From assembly GCF_041435015.1 (NCBI RefSeq), contig NZ_CP107989.1, positions 2,108,001 to 2,172,000 of the forward strand: a DNA stretch of 64,000 bases, given 5' to 3'. This document shows positions 52,798-64,000 of the stretch, in pieces; within the stretch, counting starts at the first letter, position 1, and every line of letters starts with the position of its first letter. The position numbers and the translations under genes are program-made. The notes beneath the pieces are model-generated. The model saw nothing but the letters and a program-made list of their open reading frames with translations, ran no database searches and had not been told where the DNA came from. The DNA comes from Streptomyces canus. Lineage in GTDB: Bacteria > Actinomycetota > Actinomycetes > Streptomycetales > Streptomycetaceae.

Positions 52798-53621
52798 CAT
52801 CCAGGGAGATCTCGGCCTTCGCCGCCGAGGAGGAGCAGCGCGTCCTGAGCCTGAAACCGGTCCTCGCGCCGGTGCACGGGAAGTACGGTGACCATCCCCA
52901 CCAGGTCTACGACGCCTGGCCCGCCGAGGACCCGGAAGCACCGCTGGTGCTGTTGCTGCACGGCGGATACTGGCGCTACGACCGGATGCATCTGACGCCG
53001 TTCGCCTCCTGGCTGGCGCGTCAGGGCTTCTCTGTGCTGCTGCCGGGCTTTCGCCGGTCCGGGGGTGCCGGAGGTTATCCGGAGACCTTCGACGACGTCG
53101 CCCGGATCGTCGACACGCTGCCCGAAGGCCAGCCGTACGTCCTGGCCGGCCACTGCTCCGGCGGCCATCTCGCCCTGTGGTGCGCGGCCCGCGCTCTCCT
53201 GCCCGCCGACTCGCCGTGGCACACGACGTCCCTCCCACCCGCCGTGCTCGCCCTCGCCCCGCTGACCGACCTCGAGGCCACCCGCCGGGACCGGCTCAGC
53301 AGCGACGCGGCGCTGCAACTCCTGGGCGGATCCGACCTGTTCGAGGCGCGGATGCCGAACGTCGATCCGCTGACGCTGCTGAAGGGGCCGGGAACGACGG
53401 GCGTACGGACCGTGCTGCTGCACGGCGCGGTCGACGAGGAGGTGCCTCTGTCGCAGTTCACGGACTACGCGGCGGTGCACGACGACCTGGAGACGATCGT
53501 CCTGCCTGACATCGGCCACTACACGCTCATCGAGCCCGACGCCCCCGGCGCGATCGCGGTCGCCGACACCATGCGCCGCCTGGCCGCGACCGTAGCCGTC
53601 GATGGACGCGGCCGCCTCTGA
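52794..53621 (+). CDS. alpha/beta hydrolase, kynurenine-formamidase-like
   Basis: A 275-residue alpha/beta hydrolase. The oxyanion-hole motif HGGYWR is typical of arylformamidases (kynurenine formamidases) and related esterases. The nucleophile elbow reads GHCSGGHLA, so Cys stands at the position where Ser is normal in GxSxG. Asp in LLHGAVDEEVP and His in LPDIGHYTL complete the triad. The GTG at 52794 overlaps the stop of a small upstream frame; another GTG at 52728 lacks a suitable site. It lies between the NRPS-PKS cluster and the pentalenolactone cluster, so its membership is unclear. A formamidase could feed an anthranilate-derived starter, but no partner genes for that are in view. Confidence 0.75.
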   Translation: MTSREISAFAAEEEQRVLSLKPVLAPVHGKYGDHPHQVYDAWPAEDPEAPLVLLLHGGYWRYDRMHLTPFASWLARQGFSVLLPGFRRSGGAGGYPETFDDVARIVDTLPEGQPYVLAGHCSGGHLALWCAARALLPADSPWHTTSLPPAVLALAPLTDLEATRRDRLSSDAALQLLGGSDLFEARMPNVDPLTLLKGPGTTGVRTVLLHGAVDEEVPLSQFTDYAAVHDDLETIVLPDIGHYTLIEPDAPGAIAVADTMRRLAATVAVDGRGRL

Positions 53622-54079
53622 CGCCGCTGCCCCCCGCTCCGGGCGACGCTGTACGCGCGCGGCCCCGGAGAGCGCTGCCGTCCGTCAGGGGCCGTTCGGC
53701 GAGGTGCCCTGTCAGCGGCGAAGCCGGTCCGGCCATGGTGAGATCGACGACCCGGTTCACAGGCCCTCGAAGGCCGGGGTGAATGCCGTCACGGCTCAGG
53801 CCTCAGGGCGCCCGACGACGGACGCCGGGGCATGACGACGGAACCGTTCCCGCCGGATGCGGCGATCCGCCGGGCGGCGAGCGACTCCAGAGCGCAGCGC
53901 GCCTCGGCATCCCGGAGAGCGCGGCCCCTGCGGCGCCCACCTCATCTCAAGCCCGGGCCGGAAGGCTCGACTTCGCTACCCAGGGCGAACACAAGGAGAG
54001 TCGTTCATGACGCATACGACACATACACAGCGGCGTGGATCCACGGGCGTGGCCGACACATTCGATGAGCGGCCAGGTC
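53622..54079. other. gene-free boundary between two biosynthetic clusters
   Basis: About 460 bases between the hydrolase stop and the MarR stop. No complete gene is recognisable. Near its right end AAGGAGAG at 53993-54000 precedes an ATG at 54007 (MTHTTHTQRRGST) whose frame soon runs antisense into marR, so it looks like the cut-off start of a lost gene. Confidence 0.45.
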
Positions 54080-54544
54080 TTACCGTCCGGCTTGTGTCCC
54101 GAGTTCCGCGAGATGGGTCAGGGCGGGGAGAGCGGCGGCGATCGCCTGTCGTTCCGCGGGCGTCAGCCGGGCGATCAGCGGGAGCAGGTGCCGGCCGCGG
54201 TCCTCGTGCCGGGCCTGGCCGATCTTCCGGCCGCTGTCGGTGATGTGGATGAGGACGGCGCGTCCGTCCTCCGGGTCGGGACGGCGCTCCACTAGTCCGT
54301 CACGCTCGAGTCGGGTGACCATCTGGGTGAGCCCGGGCTGGCTGATCTGCTCGGTCCTGGCGAGTTCGGTCAGCCGCTTCGGACCGCCGACGGCCAGCGT
54401 GTCCAGCACGGACAGTGTCGTGAACGTCAGCTTCTGCACCACGGGAAGCCGGATGTAGTAGCGGTTGAAGTTCTCGATCACCCGCGTGAAGTCACCGACA
54501 TTCAAGTCGGAGTCGAGGTCGGCTCGATGAGTAGAGGTCACCAT
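54080..54544 (-). CDS. pntR: MarR/SlyA-family regulator, PenR/PntR-like
   Basis: A 154-residue winged-helix regulator (LTELARTEQISQPGLTQMVT recognition helix, RLERDGLVERRPDPEDGRAV wing). It is divergent from a GAPDH gene, exactly as penR/pntR lies beside gap1 in the pentalenolactone clusters of Streptomyces exfoliatus and S. arenae. PenR and PntR are known as product-responsive MarR/SlyA regulators of the cluster. The assignment rests on this conserved position plus the P450 downstream rather than on a sequence comparison. The first codon is the ATG at 54544. Confidence 0.88.
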   Translation of the reverse strand: MVTSTHRADLDSDLNVGDFTRVIENFNRYYIRLPVVQKLTFTTLSVLDTLAVGGPKRLTELARTEQISQPGLTQMVTRLERDGLVERRPDPEDGRAVLIHITDSGRKIGQARHEDRGRHLLPLIARLTPAERQAIAAALPALTHLAELGTQAGR

Positions 54545-55685
<1,141 letters not shown>

Positions 55686-55693
55686 TTTCTCGC

Positions 55694-55715
55694 CGGAGCG
55701 GCGGCCGCCGCTCCG
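55694..55715 (+). terminator. palindromic hairpin after gap1
   Basis: A perfect 22-base palindrome with a 9-bp stem and GGCC centre, 8 bases after the gap1 stop. It may terminate or attenuate transcription before the P450 gene. Confidence 0.6.
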
Positions 55716-55829
55716 TCTCCGCTTCGGCGCGCCCGTAGCCCGGCGCGCAGCGTACCCGACGCCACTGATGCCGTCGGCGTGCCCGGATACCCCACGAATC
55801 CCATGCACGACGCCCCGAGGACAGACCAA

Positions 55830-57026
55830 ATGACGGAACTTCCGACGCTACCGTTCGACAACCCATCCATACTCGGCATCGCGCCCCAGATGCGCGCACT
55901 GCAGCAGCAGGGGCCGATCGCCAGGGTGCGGACCGCCGGTGAAGACGCCTGGCTGGTCACCCACTACGGCGAGGTGAGGAAACTGCTCGCCGACCCCCGA
56001 CTCGGTCTCAGCAATCCCCACCCGGAGCAGTCGGCCAAGAGCGCGGCCAGGAAATTCATGATGGCGCTGATGGCCGGGGACGACTACGACACCGAGGCCA
56101 CCAACCATCCGCAGATGCGCGAGCTGCTCGTGCCCCGGTTCTCCACGCGCCGGATGCGCCTGATGAAGACCCGGATCGAGCACCACGTGGACGAGCTGCT
56201 CGACAAGTTGGCCGCCGGCACGGCGCCGGTCGACCTGCACCACGCGCTGTCGTTTCCGCTGCCGACCATGGTGGTCTGCGATCTGCTCGGCGTGCCGTTG
56301 GCCGACCGGGAGCGGTTCGGGCAGTGGGCGAGGGGCACATTCGACGAGAGCGACGGCCAGCACGCGGCGAACACCTTTCAACAGGTTGTCGACTACATGA
56401 TGGACCTGGTGGCGCGCAAGCGAATCGAGCCGGGCGACGACATCCTGTCCGAGCTGATCGCCGAGAAGGACGGCTCACTGTCCGATGCGGAAATCGCCCA
56501 ATTGGGTAACGCCGTACTGCTGTTCGGCTACGAGACCACCATTGTGCGCATCGACATGGGCGTCCTCCTGCTGCTGCGCAATCCGGCCCAGCGTGCCCAG
56601 CTGGCCGAGAACCCCGCACTCGCGCCGGCCGCGGTCGAGGAGATCCTGCGCCTGGCCGTCGGCGGCAAGGGATCCAACGCGCTGATACCCCGCTACGCGC
56701 ACAGTGACATCACCCTCGGCGACACAGTCATCCGGACCGGAGACGCGGTGCTGCTGGCCATCGGCGCAGCCAACATCGACGGCCGGGCGTTCCCCGACAG
56801 CGACCTGTTCGACCTGGCCCGGGACAGGCCCAAGTCGCACATGGCATTCGGGCACGGCACCCGGCACTGCATCGGCCGCGTGCTGGCCCGGATCGAGCTC
56901 ACCGCGGTGTTCGAGCGGCTGTTCCGCAGACTGCCCAGCCTGCGACTCGCGGTACCCGAGGAGTCGCTGCGCTGGCAGGAGCACCGGATCACCGGCGGAT
57001 TCGACGAAATCCCCGTCACCTTCTAG
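55830..57026 (+). CDS. pntM: cytochrome P450 PntM/PenM (CYP161C type), pentalenolactone synthase
   Basis: A 398-residue P450 expected to convert pentalenolactone F to pentalenolactone by oxidative rearrangement with methyl migration. The heme Cys is in [11 protein letters not shown] and the ExxR helix is in [10 protein letters not shown]. Counting from the ATG at 55830, Met77, Met81 and Phe232 fall exactly where PntM has its unusual substrate-contact residues; Phe232 lies in LFGYETT, where most P450s have AGxET. The length is also the same as PntM. GAGGA precedes the ATG; the frame extends to 55779 without similarity. Its presence distinguishes a pentalenolactone (pen/pnt) cluster from the neopentalenolactone (ptl) cluster of S. 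avermitilis. Confidence 0.95.
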   Translation: MTELPTLPFDNPSILGIAPQMRALQQQGPIARVRTAGEDAWLVTHYGEVRKLLADPRLGLSNPHPEQSAKSAARKFMMALMAGDDYDTEATNHPQMRELLVPRFSTRRMRLMKTRIEHHVDELLDKLAAGTAPVDLHHALSFPLPTMVVCDLLGVPLADRERFGQWARGTFDESDGQHAANTFQQVVDYMMDLVARKRIEPGDDILSELIAEKDGSLSDAEIAQLGNAVLLFGYETTIVRIDMGVLLLLRNPAQRAQLAENPALAPAAVEEILRLAVGGKGSNALIPRYAHSDITLGDTVIRTGDAVLLAIGAANIDGRAFPDSDLFDLARDRPKSHMAFGHGTRHCIGRVLARIELTAVFERLFRRLPSLRLAVPEESLRWQEHRITGGFDEIPVTF

Positions 57027-58019
<993 letters not shown>

Positions 58020-58073
58020 CGTTACCCCCGCATCCGCCCCAACCGTCCCCCACAACGCCCGGGTAGGCAGCGC

Positions 58074-59528
58074 ATGACGAAACGCGAGGGCCTCCCCCCT
58101 CTGAAGGAGCCCACCGCGGCACCGGAGCCCTCGGCCGTCACGGAACCGGCCACCGCGAGGCTCAGTGGCATCGCCCTCATGGTGGTGCTCACCGGATACG
58201 TCTTGTCCATCGTGGACGCCTCCATCGTCAATGTGGCGCTGAACTCGATCAGTGACGACCTCCACGGCGGCCCCGCCGCACTGGAGCTGGTGGTGTCCGG
58301 CTACGGCCTCACCTACGCCCTCGGCCTGGTGCTGGGCGGACGGCTGGGCGACGCCTTCGGCAGACAGCTCCTGTACGCCTACGGGCTCGCGGCGTTCACC
58401 GTCACCTCGGCGCTGTGCGGACTCGCCCCGACCATCGAGGTCCTCATCGTGGCCCGGCTGTTGCAGGGCGCCGCCGCCGCCATGCTCGTACCGCAGGTGC
58501 TGGCGACGATCCAGGCGGTCACCGTGGGCCAGGCGCGCGCCCGTGCGATCGGCATGTACGGCGCGACCGCGGGCGTCGGCATGGTCATCGGGCAGATCCT
58601 GGGCGGGCTGTTGGTCTCGCTGGACGTCGCCGGGATCGGCTGGCGGATGGTCTTCGTGATCAATGTGCCGATCGGAGTGGCCGCGCTGCTGGCCGTCCGG
58701 CGCGTCCCCGCGACCAGGGCCGACGCGAAGCCGGGCTTCGACCCGCTGGGCACCGTGCTGTTCGGTGCCACCATGGTCTGTGTCCTGGCCGTGGTAGTGG
58801 CGGGCCCCGACCTGGGCTGGCCGCTGTGGCTGTGGTCGTTGCTCGCGGTCGCCGCGGTGGGGGCGCTGGCGCTGGTGCGGGTCGAGCGCGGGCTGGAGGC
58901 GCGGGGCGGCTCACCGCTGCTGTCCCCGTCGGTGCTGTCTCATCCGGGGATGCGCAGAGGGCTGGCGGCGATGGTGCCGTTCTCGGCCGGCTTCGGCGCC
59001 TTCCTGTTCGTCTACGCGCTGATCGCGCAGGGTCACTTCGGCTTCGACGGGCTCGCCTCCGGCGCGGGGATGGCGCCGTTCGCCGTGGCGTTCTTCGTGG
59101 TGGCGCAGTTCACCCCGAGGATCGCGGCGGCCCTGGGCGGCCGGATCGTCACCCTGGGCACCGTCGTCCAGGGCGCGAGCCTGCTGCTGCTGGCGCTGGT
59201 GCTCTGGCTGGGCTGGCCACATCCCTCCCTGGCGCTCGTGCTCGTCGGGATCGGCTTCTTCGGCGCAGGCGCGGCGCTGATCGGCCCGACGCTGTTCCGG
59301 ACGATCCTCGCCGACGTACCCTCCGCGCAGGCCGGCATGGGCAGCGGTGTGCTGGTGACCAGCCAGCAGATGGCGACCGCGCTGGGCGCGACCGTCGGCG
59401 GAACCCTCTACATCTCCCTGGCCGGTTCGCTGTCGACGGTGTCGGCGGCCGTGCTCGTTCTCGCCCTGTTGATGTGTTTCCTAGTGATCGTTCTCGTGAT
59501 CAGCCTGAAGCTCCCCGACCCCAGCTGA
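58074..59528 (+). CDS. pntG: MFS efflux transporter, DHA2 type (PntG)
   Basis: A 484-residue membrane protein with about 14 predicted helices. It has the motif A-like GGRLGDAFGRQLLYAYG, the N-terminal YVLSIVDASIVNVAL and the antiporter motif C-like GATAGVGMVIGQILGG. It occupies the position of ptlG/penG between the H and F genes and probably exports pentalenolactone. The first 30 residues are polar and Pro-rich and probably cytosolic. Confidence 0.92.
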   Translation: MTKREGLPPLKEPTAAPEPSAVTEPATARLSGIALMVVLTGYVLSIVDASIVNVALNSISDDLHGGPAALELVVSGYGLTYALGLVLGGRLGDAFGRQLLYAYGLAAFTVTSALCGLAPTIEVLIVARLLQGAAAAMLVPQVLATIQAVTVGQARARAIGMYGATAGVGMVIGQILGGLLVSLDVAGIGWRMVFVINVPIGVAALLAVRRVPATRADAKPGFDPLGTVLFGATMVCVLAVVVAGPDLGWPLWLWSLLAVAAVGALALVRVERGLEARGGSPLLSPSVLSHPGMRRGLAAMVPFSAGFGAFLFVYALIAQGHFGFDGLASGAGMAPFAVAFFVVAQFTPRIAAALGGRIVTLGTVVQGASLLLLALVLWLGWPHPSLALVLVGIGFFGAGAALIGPTLFRTILADVPSAQAGMGSGVLVTSQQMATALGATVGGTLYISLAGSLSTVSAAVLVLALLMCFLVIVLVISLKLPDPS

Positions 59529-59628
59529 CACCCGCGCCCCTCGAACGGCGCTATCTGATCCAGACCTTCTCGTTGGCAACGGCGCGCCGTTCTTCGGCGT
59601 ACCCGCGCGCAGGAGTGGAGACAGCCAA

Positions 59629-60456
59629 GTGCAGTTACAGACAAGGACGGCCGTGGTGACCGGCGCGGCCAGCGGCATCGGCCTCGCCCTCAGCGCCCGC
59701 TTCGCACGGGCCGGCGCCGGGGTGGTCATGGCGGACGTCGAAGGCGACGCGCTGCACCGGCGGGCCGCCGAACTCACCGCACAGGGCGCTCAGGTCACCG
59801 CCGTGACCGCAGACCTGACCGACCCGGACGCCGTTGAAGGGCTCGCGGACACGGCGTTCGACCTGCTCGGCGACATCGACGTGGTGTGCAACAACGCCGG
59901 GGTCCTCGGCCCCGTGGGACAGCCCCTGTGGGAGGTGCCGCTGGAGCGGATGCGACAGGTCTTCGAGGTGAACCACTGGGCGCACGTCCTGGTGGCCCGC
60001 GCCTTCGTCCCCCGGCTCCTGGAGCGCGGCCGGCCCGCCCATCTGATCCACACCGCCTCGATGTCCGCCTTCGTCGTCGGCGCGGGCAGCGCCGCCTACG
60101 CCGCCTCCAAGCACGCCGACCTCGCGGTCGCCCGCAGTCTCCGTGCCGATCTGCGGGGCACCGGGGTCCGCGTGTCGGTGCTGTGCCCCGGCCGGGTCGA
60201 CACCCCCATGGTCCAAGGCCTGACGGCCCCGCGCGGCGCGGGCGGCGACATCTCGGTGAGCGCCGAGGACGTCGCCGGACTCGTGTGGGAGGCCCTCGGC
60301 TCCGACCGCTTCTATCTCTTCAGCAACTCCGACGCCCCGCTGCGGCTGCGCGGTCAGTTCGACGACGTGTGGCGTCATGTATCCCTTCCGCCCCCTTCCC
60401 TCGAGGAGGAGCTGTGGCCCGCGCCGAAAGCGACGACCGTAGCGACGAAACACTGA
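59629..60456 (+). CDS. pntF: SDR dehydrogenase PntF, 11-beta-hydroxy acid oxidation
   Basis: A 275-residue short-chain dehydrogenase with GAASGIGLAL, CNNAGVLG, Ser in HTASMSAFVV and YAASK. PenF, PntF and PtlF oxidise 1-deoxy-11-beta-hydroxypentalenic acid to the 11-ketone. The start is the GTG at 59629, with GGAG 8 bases upstream. The third codon is TTA (59635-59637), rare in Streptomyces and dependent on the bldA tRNA. The last 43 bases overlap the monooxygenase gene, so the two are translationally coupled. Confidence 0.92.
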   Translation: MQLQTRTAVVTGAASGIGLALSARFARAGAGVVMADVEGDALHRRAAELTAQGAQVTAVTADLTDPDAVEGLADTAFDLLGDIDVVCNNAGVLGPVGQPLWEVPLERMRQVFEVNHWAHVLVARAFVPRLLERGRPAHLIHTASMSAFVVGAGSAAYAASKHADLAVARSLRADLRGTGVRVSVLCPGRVDTPMVQGLTAPRGAGGDISVSAEDVAGLVWEALGSDRFYLFSNSDAPLRLRGQFDDVWRHVSLPPPSLEEELWPAPKATTVATKH

Positions 60457-62228
60457 CCATCGACCTGGAAGCGGTGAGGGAGAAATACCGGCAGGAACGC
60501 GACAAGCGCAGCGTCGGCCGCACCTACCGGTTCGCGCGCGGTGACTTCAGCCGCTACGCGCGAGACCCCTACACCGAGCGGCAGGAGCGCGAGCCGCTCA
60601 CCGACGAGGTGGACGTCGCCGTCGTCGGCGCCGGCATCGGCGGCCTGCTGACCGGCGCCCATCTGCGCAAGGAGACCGGCCTGGAGCGCATCCGGCTGAT
60701 CGACGAGGCCGGCGATGTCGGCGGCACCTGGTACTGGAACCGCTTCCCAGGCGTCCGGTGCGACGTCGAGAGCTACGTCTACATGCCGCTGCTCGAAGAG
60801 ATCGGCACGATACCCACCGAGAAGTACTCCACCGGGCCCGAGATCTTCGCCCACCTCCAGCAGATCGCCCACAGGTACGACCTCTACCGCGACGCCCTCT
60901 TCCAGACCACCGTCACCGAGCTGCGCTGGGACGAGGCCGCCGGGAAGTGGCTGGTGAGCACCGACCGCGGCGATCTGATCCGGGCCCGTTACGTGGCCAT
61001 GTCGATCGGTCTGATGCACCGCCCCAAACTCCCCGGGCTGCCAGGCCTGGAGACGTTCGCCGGGCACTCCTTCCACACCAGCCGCTGGGACTTCGACTAC
61101 ACCGGCGGCGACAGCACCGGCGGCCTGACCAAGCTGAAGGACAAGAAGGTCGGCGTCATCGGCACCGGCTCGACGACCATCCAGCTCGCCCCGCACCTCG
61201 CCGAGTGGGCCGAGCAGCTCGTCCTCTTCCAGCGCACCCCGGCCGCCGTCGACGTCCGCGGCAACCGGCCCACCCCGTCCGACTGGGCGGACACCCTCGA
61301 ACCGGGCTGGCAGCAGCACCGGATGGAGAACTTCCACGCGCTGACCTCCGGCCTCCCGCAGGACGAGGACCTGGTCCAGGACCGCTGGACCCAGACCACG
61401 GCCAAGCTGGCCGCCGCGATCCTGCCCACCGGCGACACCGGGGGCGACCCGAAGGAGCGGGCGCTCGCGGCCGAGCGGGCGGACTTCCTCAAGATGGAGG
61501 AACTGCGCGCCCGCATCGACAGCGTCGTCACCGACCCCGCGACCGCCGCCGCCCTCAAGCCGTACTACCGCGTGTACTGCAAGCGGCCCTGCTTCCACGA
61601 CGGCTACCTCCAGACCTTCAACCGGCCCAACGTGACCCTGGTCGACACCCAGGGGCAGGGCGTGGAGCGGCTCACCCCGGCCGGGGTGGTCGCGAACGGC
61701 CGGGAGTACCCGGTCGACTGCCTGGTCTTCGCCACCGGCTACGAGCACGAGTTCGCCGTCCCGTACACCGACCGCGCCGGCTACGACATCGTCGGCCGCA
61801 ACGGCGTGAAGCTGTCGGAGAAGTGGGCGGACGGGGCGCACACCCTGCACGGACTCCAGGTGAATGGTTTCCCCAACTGCTTCATCCTGTCGAAGGTCCA
61901 GGCCGGCCGGCACGTCAACATCGCCTACATGCTGGGCGAGCAGACCCGGCACCTCGCGCACATCGTCAAGTCCGTCGAGGAGCGCGGCCACCAGGTCGTG
62001 GAGGCCTCCGAGGCCGGCGAGAAGGAATGGGTCGAGGAGATCCTGCGGCTCGCCACCAACGACCTCGACTTCCTGGAGAACTGCACGCCCGGCCTCTACA
62101 ACAACGAGGGCGACCCGAGCGGACTGCCCCTGCTCAACTCCAGCTACGGCGGCGGCTCGGTGGAGTTCGTGAACATCCTCAGGCGCTGGCGCGAGGCGGG
62201 CGACCTCGCCGGCCTCGAACTGCGCTGA
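60414..62228 (+). CDS. pntE: Baeyer-Villiger monooxygenase PntE
   Basis: A 604-residue FAD/NADPH monooxygenase expected to turn 1-deoxy-11-oxopentalenic acid into pentalenolactone D. The first Rossmann motif is VVGAGIGGLLTGAHL, the type I BVMO fingerprint FxGxxxHxxxW is in FAGHSFHTSRW, and the second Rossmann is VGVIGTGSTTIQ. PtlE in S. avermitilis gives the regioisomer neopentalenolactone D. The adjacent pntM argues for the PenE/PntE regiochemistry here, but the sequence alone does not prove it. The GTG at 60414 follows a strong GAGGAGGA. Confidence 0.93.
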   Translation: MARAESDDRSDETLTIDLEAVREKYRQERDKRSVGRTYRFARGDFSRYARDPYTERQEREPLTDEVDVAVVGAGIGGLLTGAHLRKETGLERIRLIDEAGDVGGTWYWNRFPGVRCDVESYVYMPLLEEIGTIPTEKYSTGPEIFAHLQQIAHRYDLYRDALFQTTVTELRWDEAAGKWLVSTDRGDLIRARYVAMSIGLMHRPKLPGLPGLETFAGHSFHTSRWDFDYTGGDSTGGLTKLKDKKVGVIGTGSTTIQLAPHLAEWAEQLVLFQRTPAAVDVRGNRPTPSDWADTLEPGWQQHRMENFHALTSGLPQDEDLVQDRWTQTTAKLAAAILPTGDTGGDPKERALAAERADFLKMEELRARIDSVVTDPATAAALKPYYRVYCKRPCFHDGYLQTFNRPNVTLVDTQGQGVERLTPAGVVANGREYPVDCLVFATGYEHEFAVPYTDRAGYDIVGRNGVKLSEKWADGAHTLHGLQVNGFPNCFILSKVQAGRHVNIAYMLGEQTRHLAHIVKSVEERGHQVVEASEAGEKEWVEEILRLATNDLDFLENCTPGLYNNEGDPSGLPLLNSSYGGGSVEFVNILRRWREAGDLAGLELR

Positions 62229-62264
62229 CCACTCCATCCCCTTCTGCGAAAGGCGGCAACGCCC

Positions 62265-63164
62265 ATGGATGTAACGCCGATACCCGGCGCCGCTCTCGGC
62301 GCCGTCGTGCACGGCGCCCATATCACCGGCGACATGGACAAGACCCAGTTCGAGGAGATCTGGGCGGCGCTCGACTCGCATCTCGTCCTCGTCTTCCGCG
62401 GCCACGAGACCCCCTCCTACGAGGAGTTCCTGGGCTTCGGCCGCCGCTTCGGGTACATCCCGAAGACCGGTCTGACCAGCGGCGCCCACCCCGACCACAA
62501 CGAGATCCTGATCGTCTCCAACCTGGTGGAGGACGGCCGCAAGATCGGCGTCGGCGACGCCGAGTGGATGGGCTGGCACACCGACTACTCCTTCCGCCCC
62601 CGCGTCTCCCAGGTCGGCTTCCTGGAGGCCGTGGAAGTGCCGTCCTCCGGCGGCGGGGAGACCCTCTTCACCGACATGTACGCCCTGTACGAGTCGCTGT
62701 CGCCCGAGGAGCGCCGGCGTCTGCACTCCTACCGGGTCCGCCACGCCTTGCGCACCGGGTACGAGGAGACCATCGAGGAGGAGCTCCAGGGTGAGGTGTC
62801 CCTCGGTGAGAGCACCGCGCGGATCCAGCCCGAGGACGGCACTTCCACCATCCACCCGCTGATCGCCCGCAATCCGCGCACCGGCCGCCAGTCGGTCTAC
62901 ATCAGCACCCTCAACACCAAGCGGATCGTGGACCTCGCCCCCGACGAAAGCCGCAAGCTGCTCGACGAACTGCTGTCGCACGCGGGCAAACCCCAGTACA
63001 CCTACGCCCACACCTGGCAGCCCGGGGACATCGTCATGTGGGACCAGCTCGGCACCGTCCACGCCAAGCAGGCCTTCGACCCGGCCGAACGGCGCGTCAT
63101 GCGCCAGGTTGTCAGCATCTTCGACGACCCGACCGGCCCCTGGCGCGCGGAGGTCGCCGCATGA
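62265..63164 (+). CDS. pntD: Fe(II)/alpha-ketoglutarate dioxygenase PntD (TauD/TfdA family)
   Basis: A 299-residue TauD-like dioxygenase. The HxD iron motif is in GWHTDYSF. The distal His is in [11 protein letters not shown], and the ketoglutarate Arg is in RRVMRQV. PenD and PntD carry out desaturation of pentalenolactone D to E and then epoxidation to F. GAAAGG precedes the ATG at 62265. Its stop overlaps the next start as ATGA. Confidence 0.93.
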   Translation: MDVTPIPGAALGAVVHGAHITGDMDKTQFEEIWAALDSHLVLVFRGHETPSYEEFLGFGRRFGYIPKTGLTSGAHPDHNEILIVSNLVEDGRKIGVGDAEWMGWHTDYSFRPRVSQVGFLEAVEVPSSGGGETLFTDMYALYESLSPEERRRLHSYRVRHALRTGYEETIEEELQGEVSLGESTARIQPEDGTSTIHPLIARNPRTGRQSVYISTLNTKRIVDLAPDESRKLLDELLSHAGKPQYTYAHTWQPGDIVMWDQLGTVHAKQAFDPAERRVMRQVVSIFDDPTGPWRAEVAA

Positions 63165-64000
63165 GCACCGCTCCCGCCTGCCTCAGCCACAGCCGGGGCA
63201 CGATCACCCCGGCGCTGCGCGCCGCCGTCGACCGGCTCGACCACCGCTCACGTCACCAGGCGGCCTACCACTTCGGATGGATCACCGCCGGCGGCGCGCC
63301 CACCAGCGCCGACGCCGGCAAGGCCGTACGGCCGGCGCTCGCGCTGCTGTCGGCCGAGGCGGTCGGCGCACCGCCGGAGGTCGCTCTGCCGGGCGCCGTC
63401 GCCGTGGAACTCGTGCACAACTTCTCCCTGGTGCACGACGACCTGATGGACGGCGACGAGGAGCGCCGCCACCGGCGCACGGTGTGGAAGCTGTGGGGTG
63501 CCTCCAGCGCGATCCTGACCGGTGACGCGATGCTGGCGCTGGCCCAGGAGGTGCTGCTGGACACCGGGCTGCCGACGGCGGCGCCCGCCGCACGGCTGCT
63601 GGCGCGGACCACCCGGCATCTGATCCGCGGCCAGGTCCAGGACCTGGTCTTCGAACAGCGCTCGCACGTCACGGTCGAGGAGTGCGTCGACATGGCCGCC
63701 GGCAAGACCGGCGCGCTGCTGTCGGCGAGCGCCGCGATCGGCGCCGTCCTCGCCGGGGCACCGGAGGCGACGGTGGACGCGCTGGCGCTCTACGGCGACC
63801 AGGCCGGCGTCGCCTTCCAGCTCGTCGACGACGTTCTCGGCATCTGGGGCGACCCGGCCGTCACCGGCAAGTCGGTCCACTCCGATCTGCGCTCCCGCAA
63901 GAAGTCCCTGCCGGTGAGCCACGCACTGAACCAGGACGGCCCGCTCAGCGACGAGCTGGCCGCCTGGCTCACCACCCCCGGCGAACCCGACGAGGAGGAA
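63161..64000 (+). CDS. pntB: polyprenyl (farnesyl) diphosphate synthase, 3' end cut by the window
   Basis: 280 residues are visible and the frame is open to the edge. The first Asp-rich motif is in [19 protein letters not shown] and the second in [13 protein letters not shown], so it is an active trans-prenyltransferase. In pentalenolactone clusters this gene makes farnesyl diphosphate for pentalenene synthase. The ATG at 63161 overlaps the pntD stop, showing it belongs to the same operon. Pentalenene synthase (pntA) and the CYP183-type P450 (pntI) are expected beyond 64000. Confidence 0.92.
   Translation, partial: MSTAPACLSHSRGTITPALRAAVDRLDHRSRHQAAYHFGWITAGGAPTSADAGKAVRPALALLSAEAVGAPPEVALPGAVAVELVHNFSLVHDDLMDGDEERRHRRTVWKLWGASSAILTGDAMLALAQEVLLDTGLPTAAPAARLLARTTRHLIRGQVQDLVFEQRSHVTVEECVDMAAGKTGALLSASAAIGAVLAGAPEATVDALALYGDQAGVAFQLVDDVLGIWGDPAVTGKSVHSDLRSRKKSLPVSHALNQDGPLSDELAAWLTTPGEPDEEE

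Noticed and set aside
54007..54243. 79-residue open frame with a good ribosome site
   Set aside because: After about 25 residues it runs antisense through the end of marR into Arg/Gly-rich shadow sequence; treated as a possible gene remnant, not a gene.

Overview
The window looks like a Streptomyces chromosome. GC content is very high throughout, GTG and TTG starts are common, ribosome binding sites are GGAG-like, and two natural-product clusters lie next to each other. No rRNA, tRNA, CRISPR array or insertion sequence was recognised.

Region 1 (about 1-16,100) is ordinary accessory and housekeeping DNA. It holds a NUDIX hydrolase, a sirtuin, a GNAT acetyltransferase, an alkylation-repair pair (Ada/AlkA fusion plus Ogt), an ArsR regulator with an MFS exporter, a secreted GH2 beta-galactosidase with an inserted LamG-like domain, a small secreted protein, a macrodomain protein, a CrtI-like oxidoreductase, an inositol-monophosphatase-like enzyme and a gamma-glutamyltransferase. 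A relic of a metal P-type ATPase lies between ada and arsR, and a 71-bp tandem repeat lies at 12,690-12,980.

Region 2 (about 16,600-53,600) is a modular PKS / NRPS-PKS cluster whose product I cannot name. The left arm has four PKS proteins: a loading protein, a module that appears catalytically dead, a KS-AT-DH-KR-ACP module, and a bimodular protein ending in a thioesterase. These are followed by an SRPBCC protein and an asparagine-synthase-like amidotransferase. Several left-arm domains lack catalytic residues although the reading frames are intact. The right arm is C-A-PCP-C-AL-KR-PCP, then KS-AT-PCP-TE, then a free SDR. This domain order matches the antimycin core enzymes AntC, AntD and AntM, but no 3-formamidosalicylate genes are in view. 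A PapA5-like acyltransferase sits on the opposite strand between the arms.

Region 3 (about 54,000 to the end) matches the pentalenolactone cluster in gene order and in key residues: marR (pntR/penR), gap1, P450 pntM, pntH, pntG, pntF, pntE, pntD and the start of a polyprenyl synthase. The P450 has Met77, Met81 and Phe232, as in PntM. The GAPDH would be the self-resistance copy, because pentalenolactone inhibits GAPDH. Pentalenene synthase and the CYP183-type P450 should lie just beyond the right edge.
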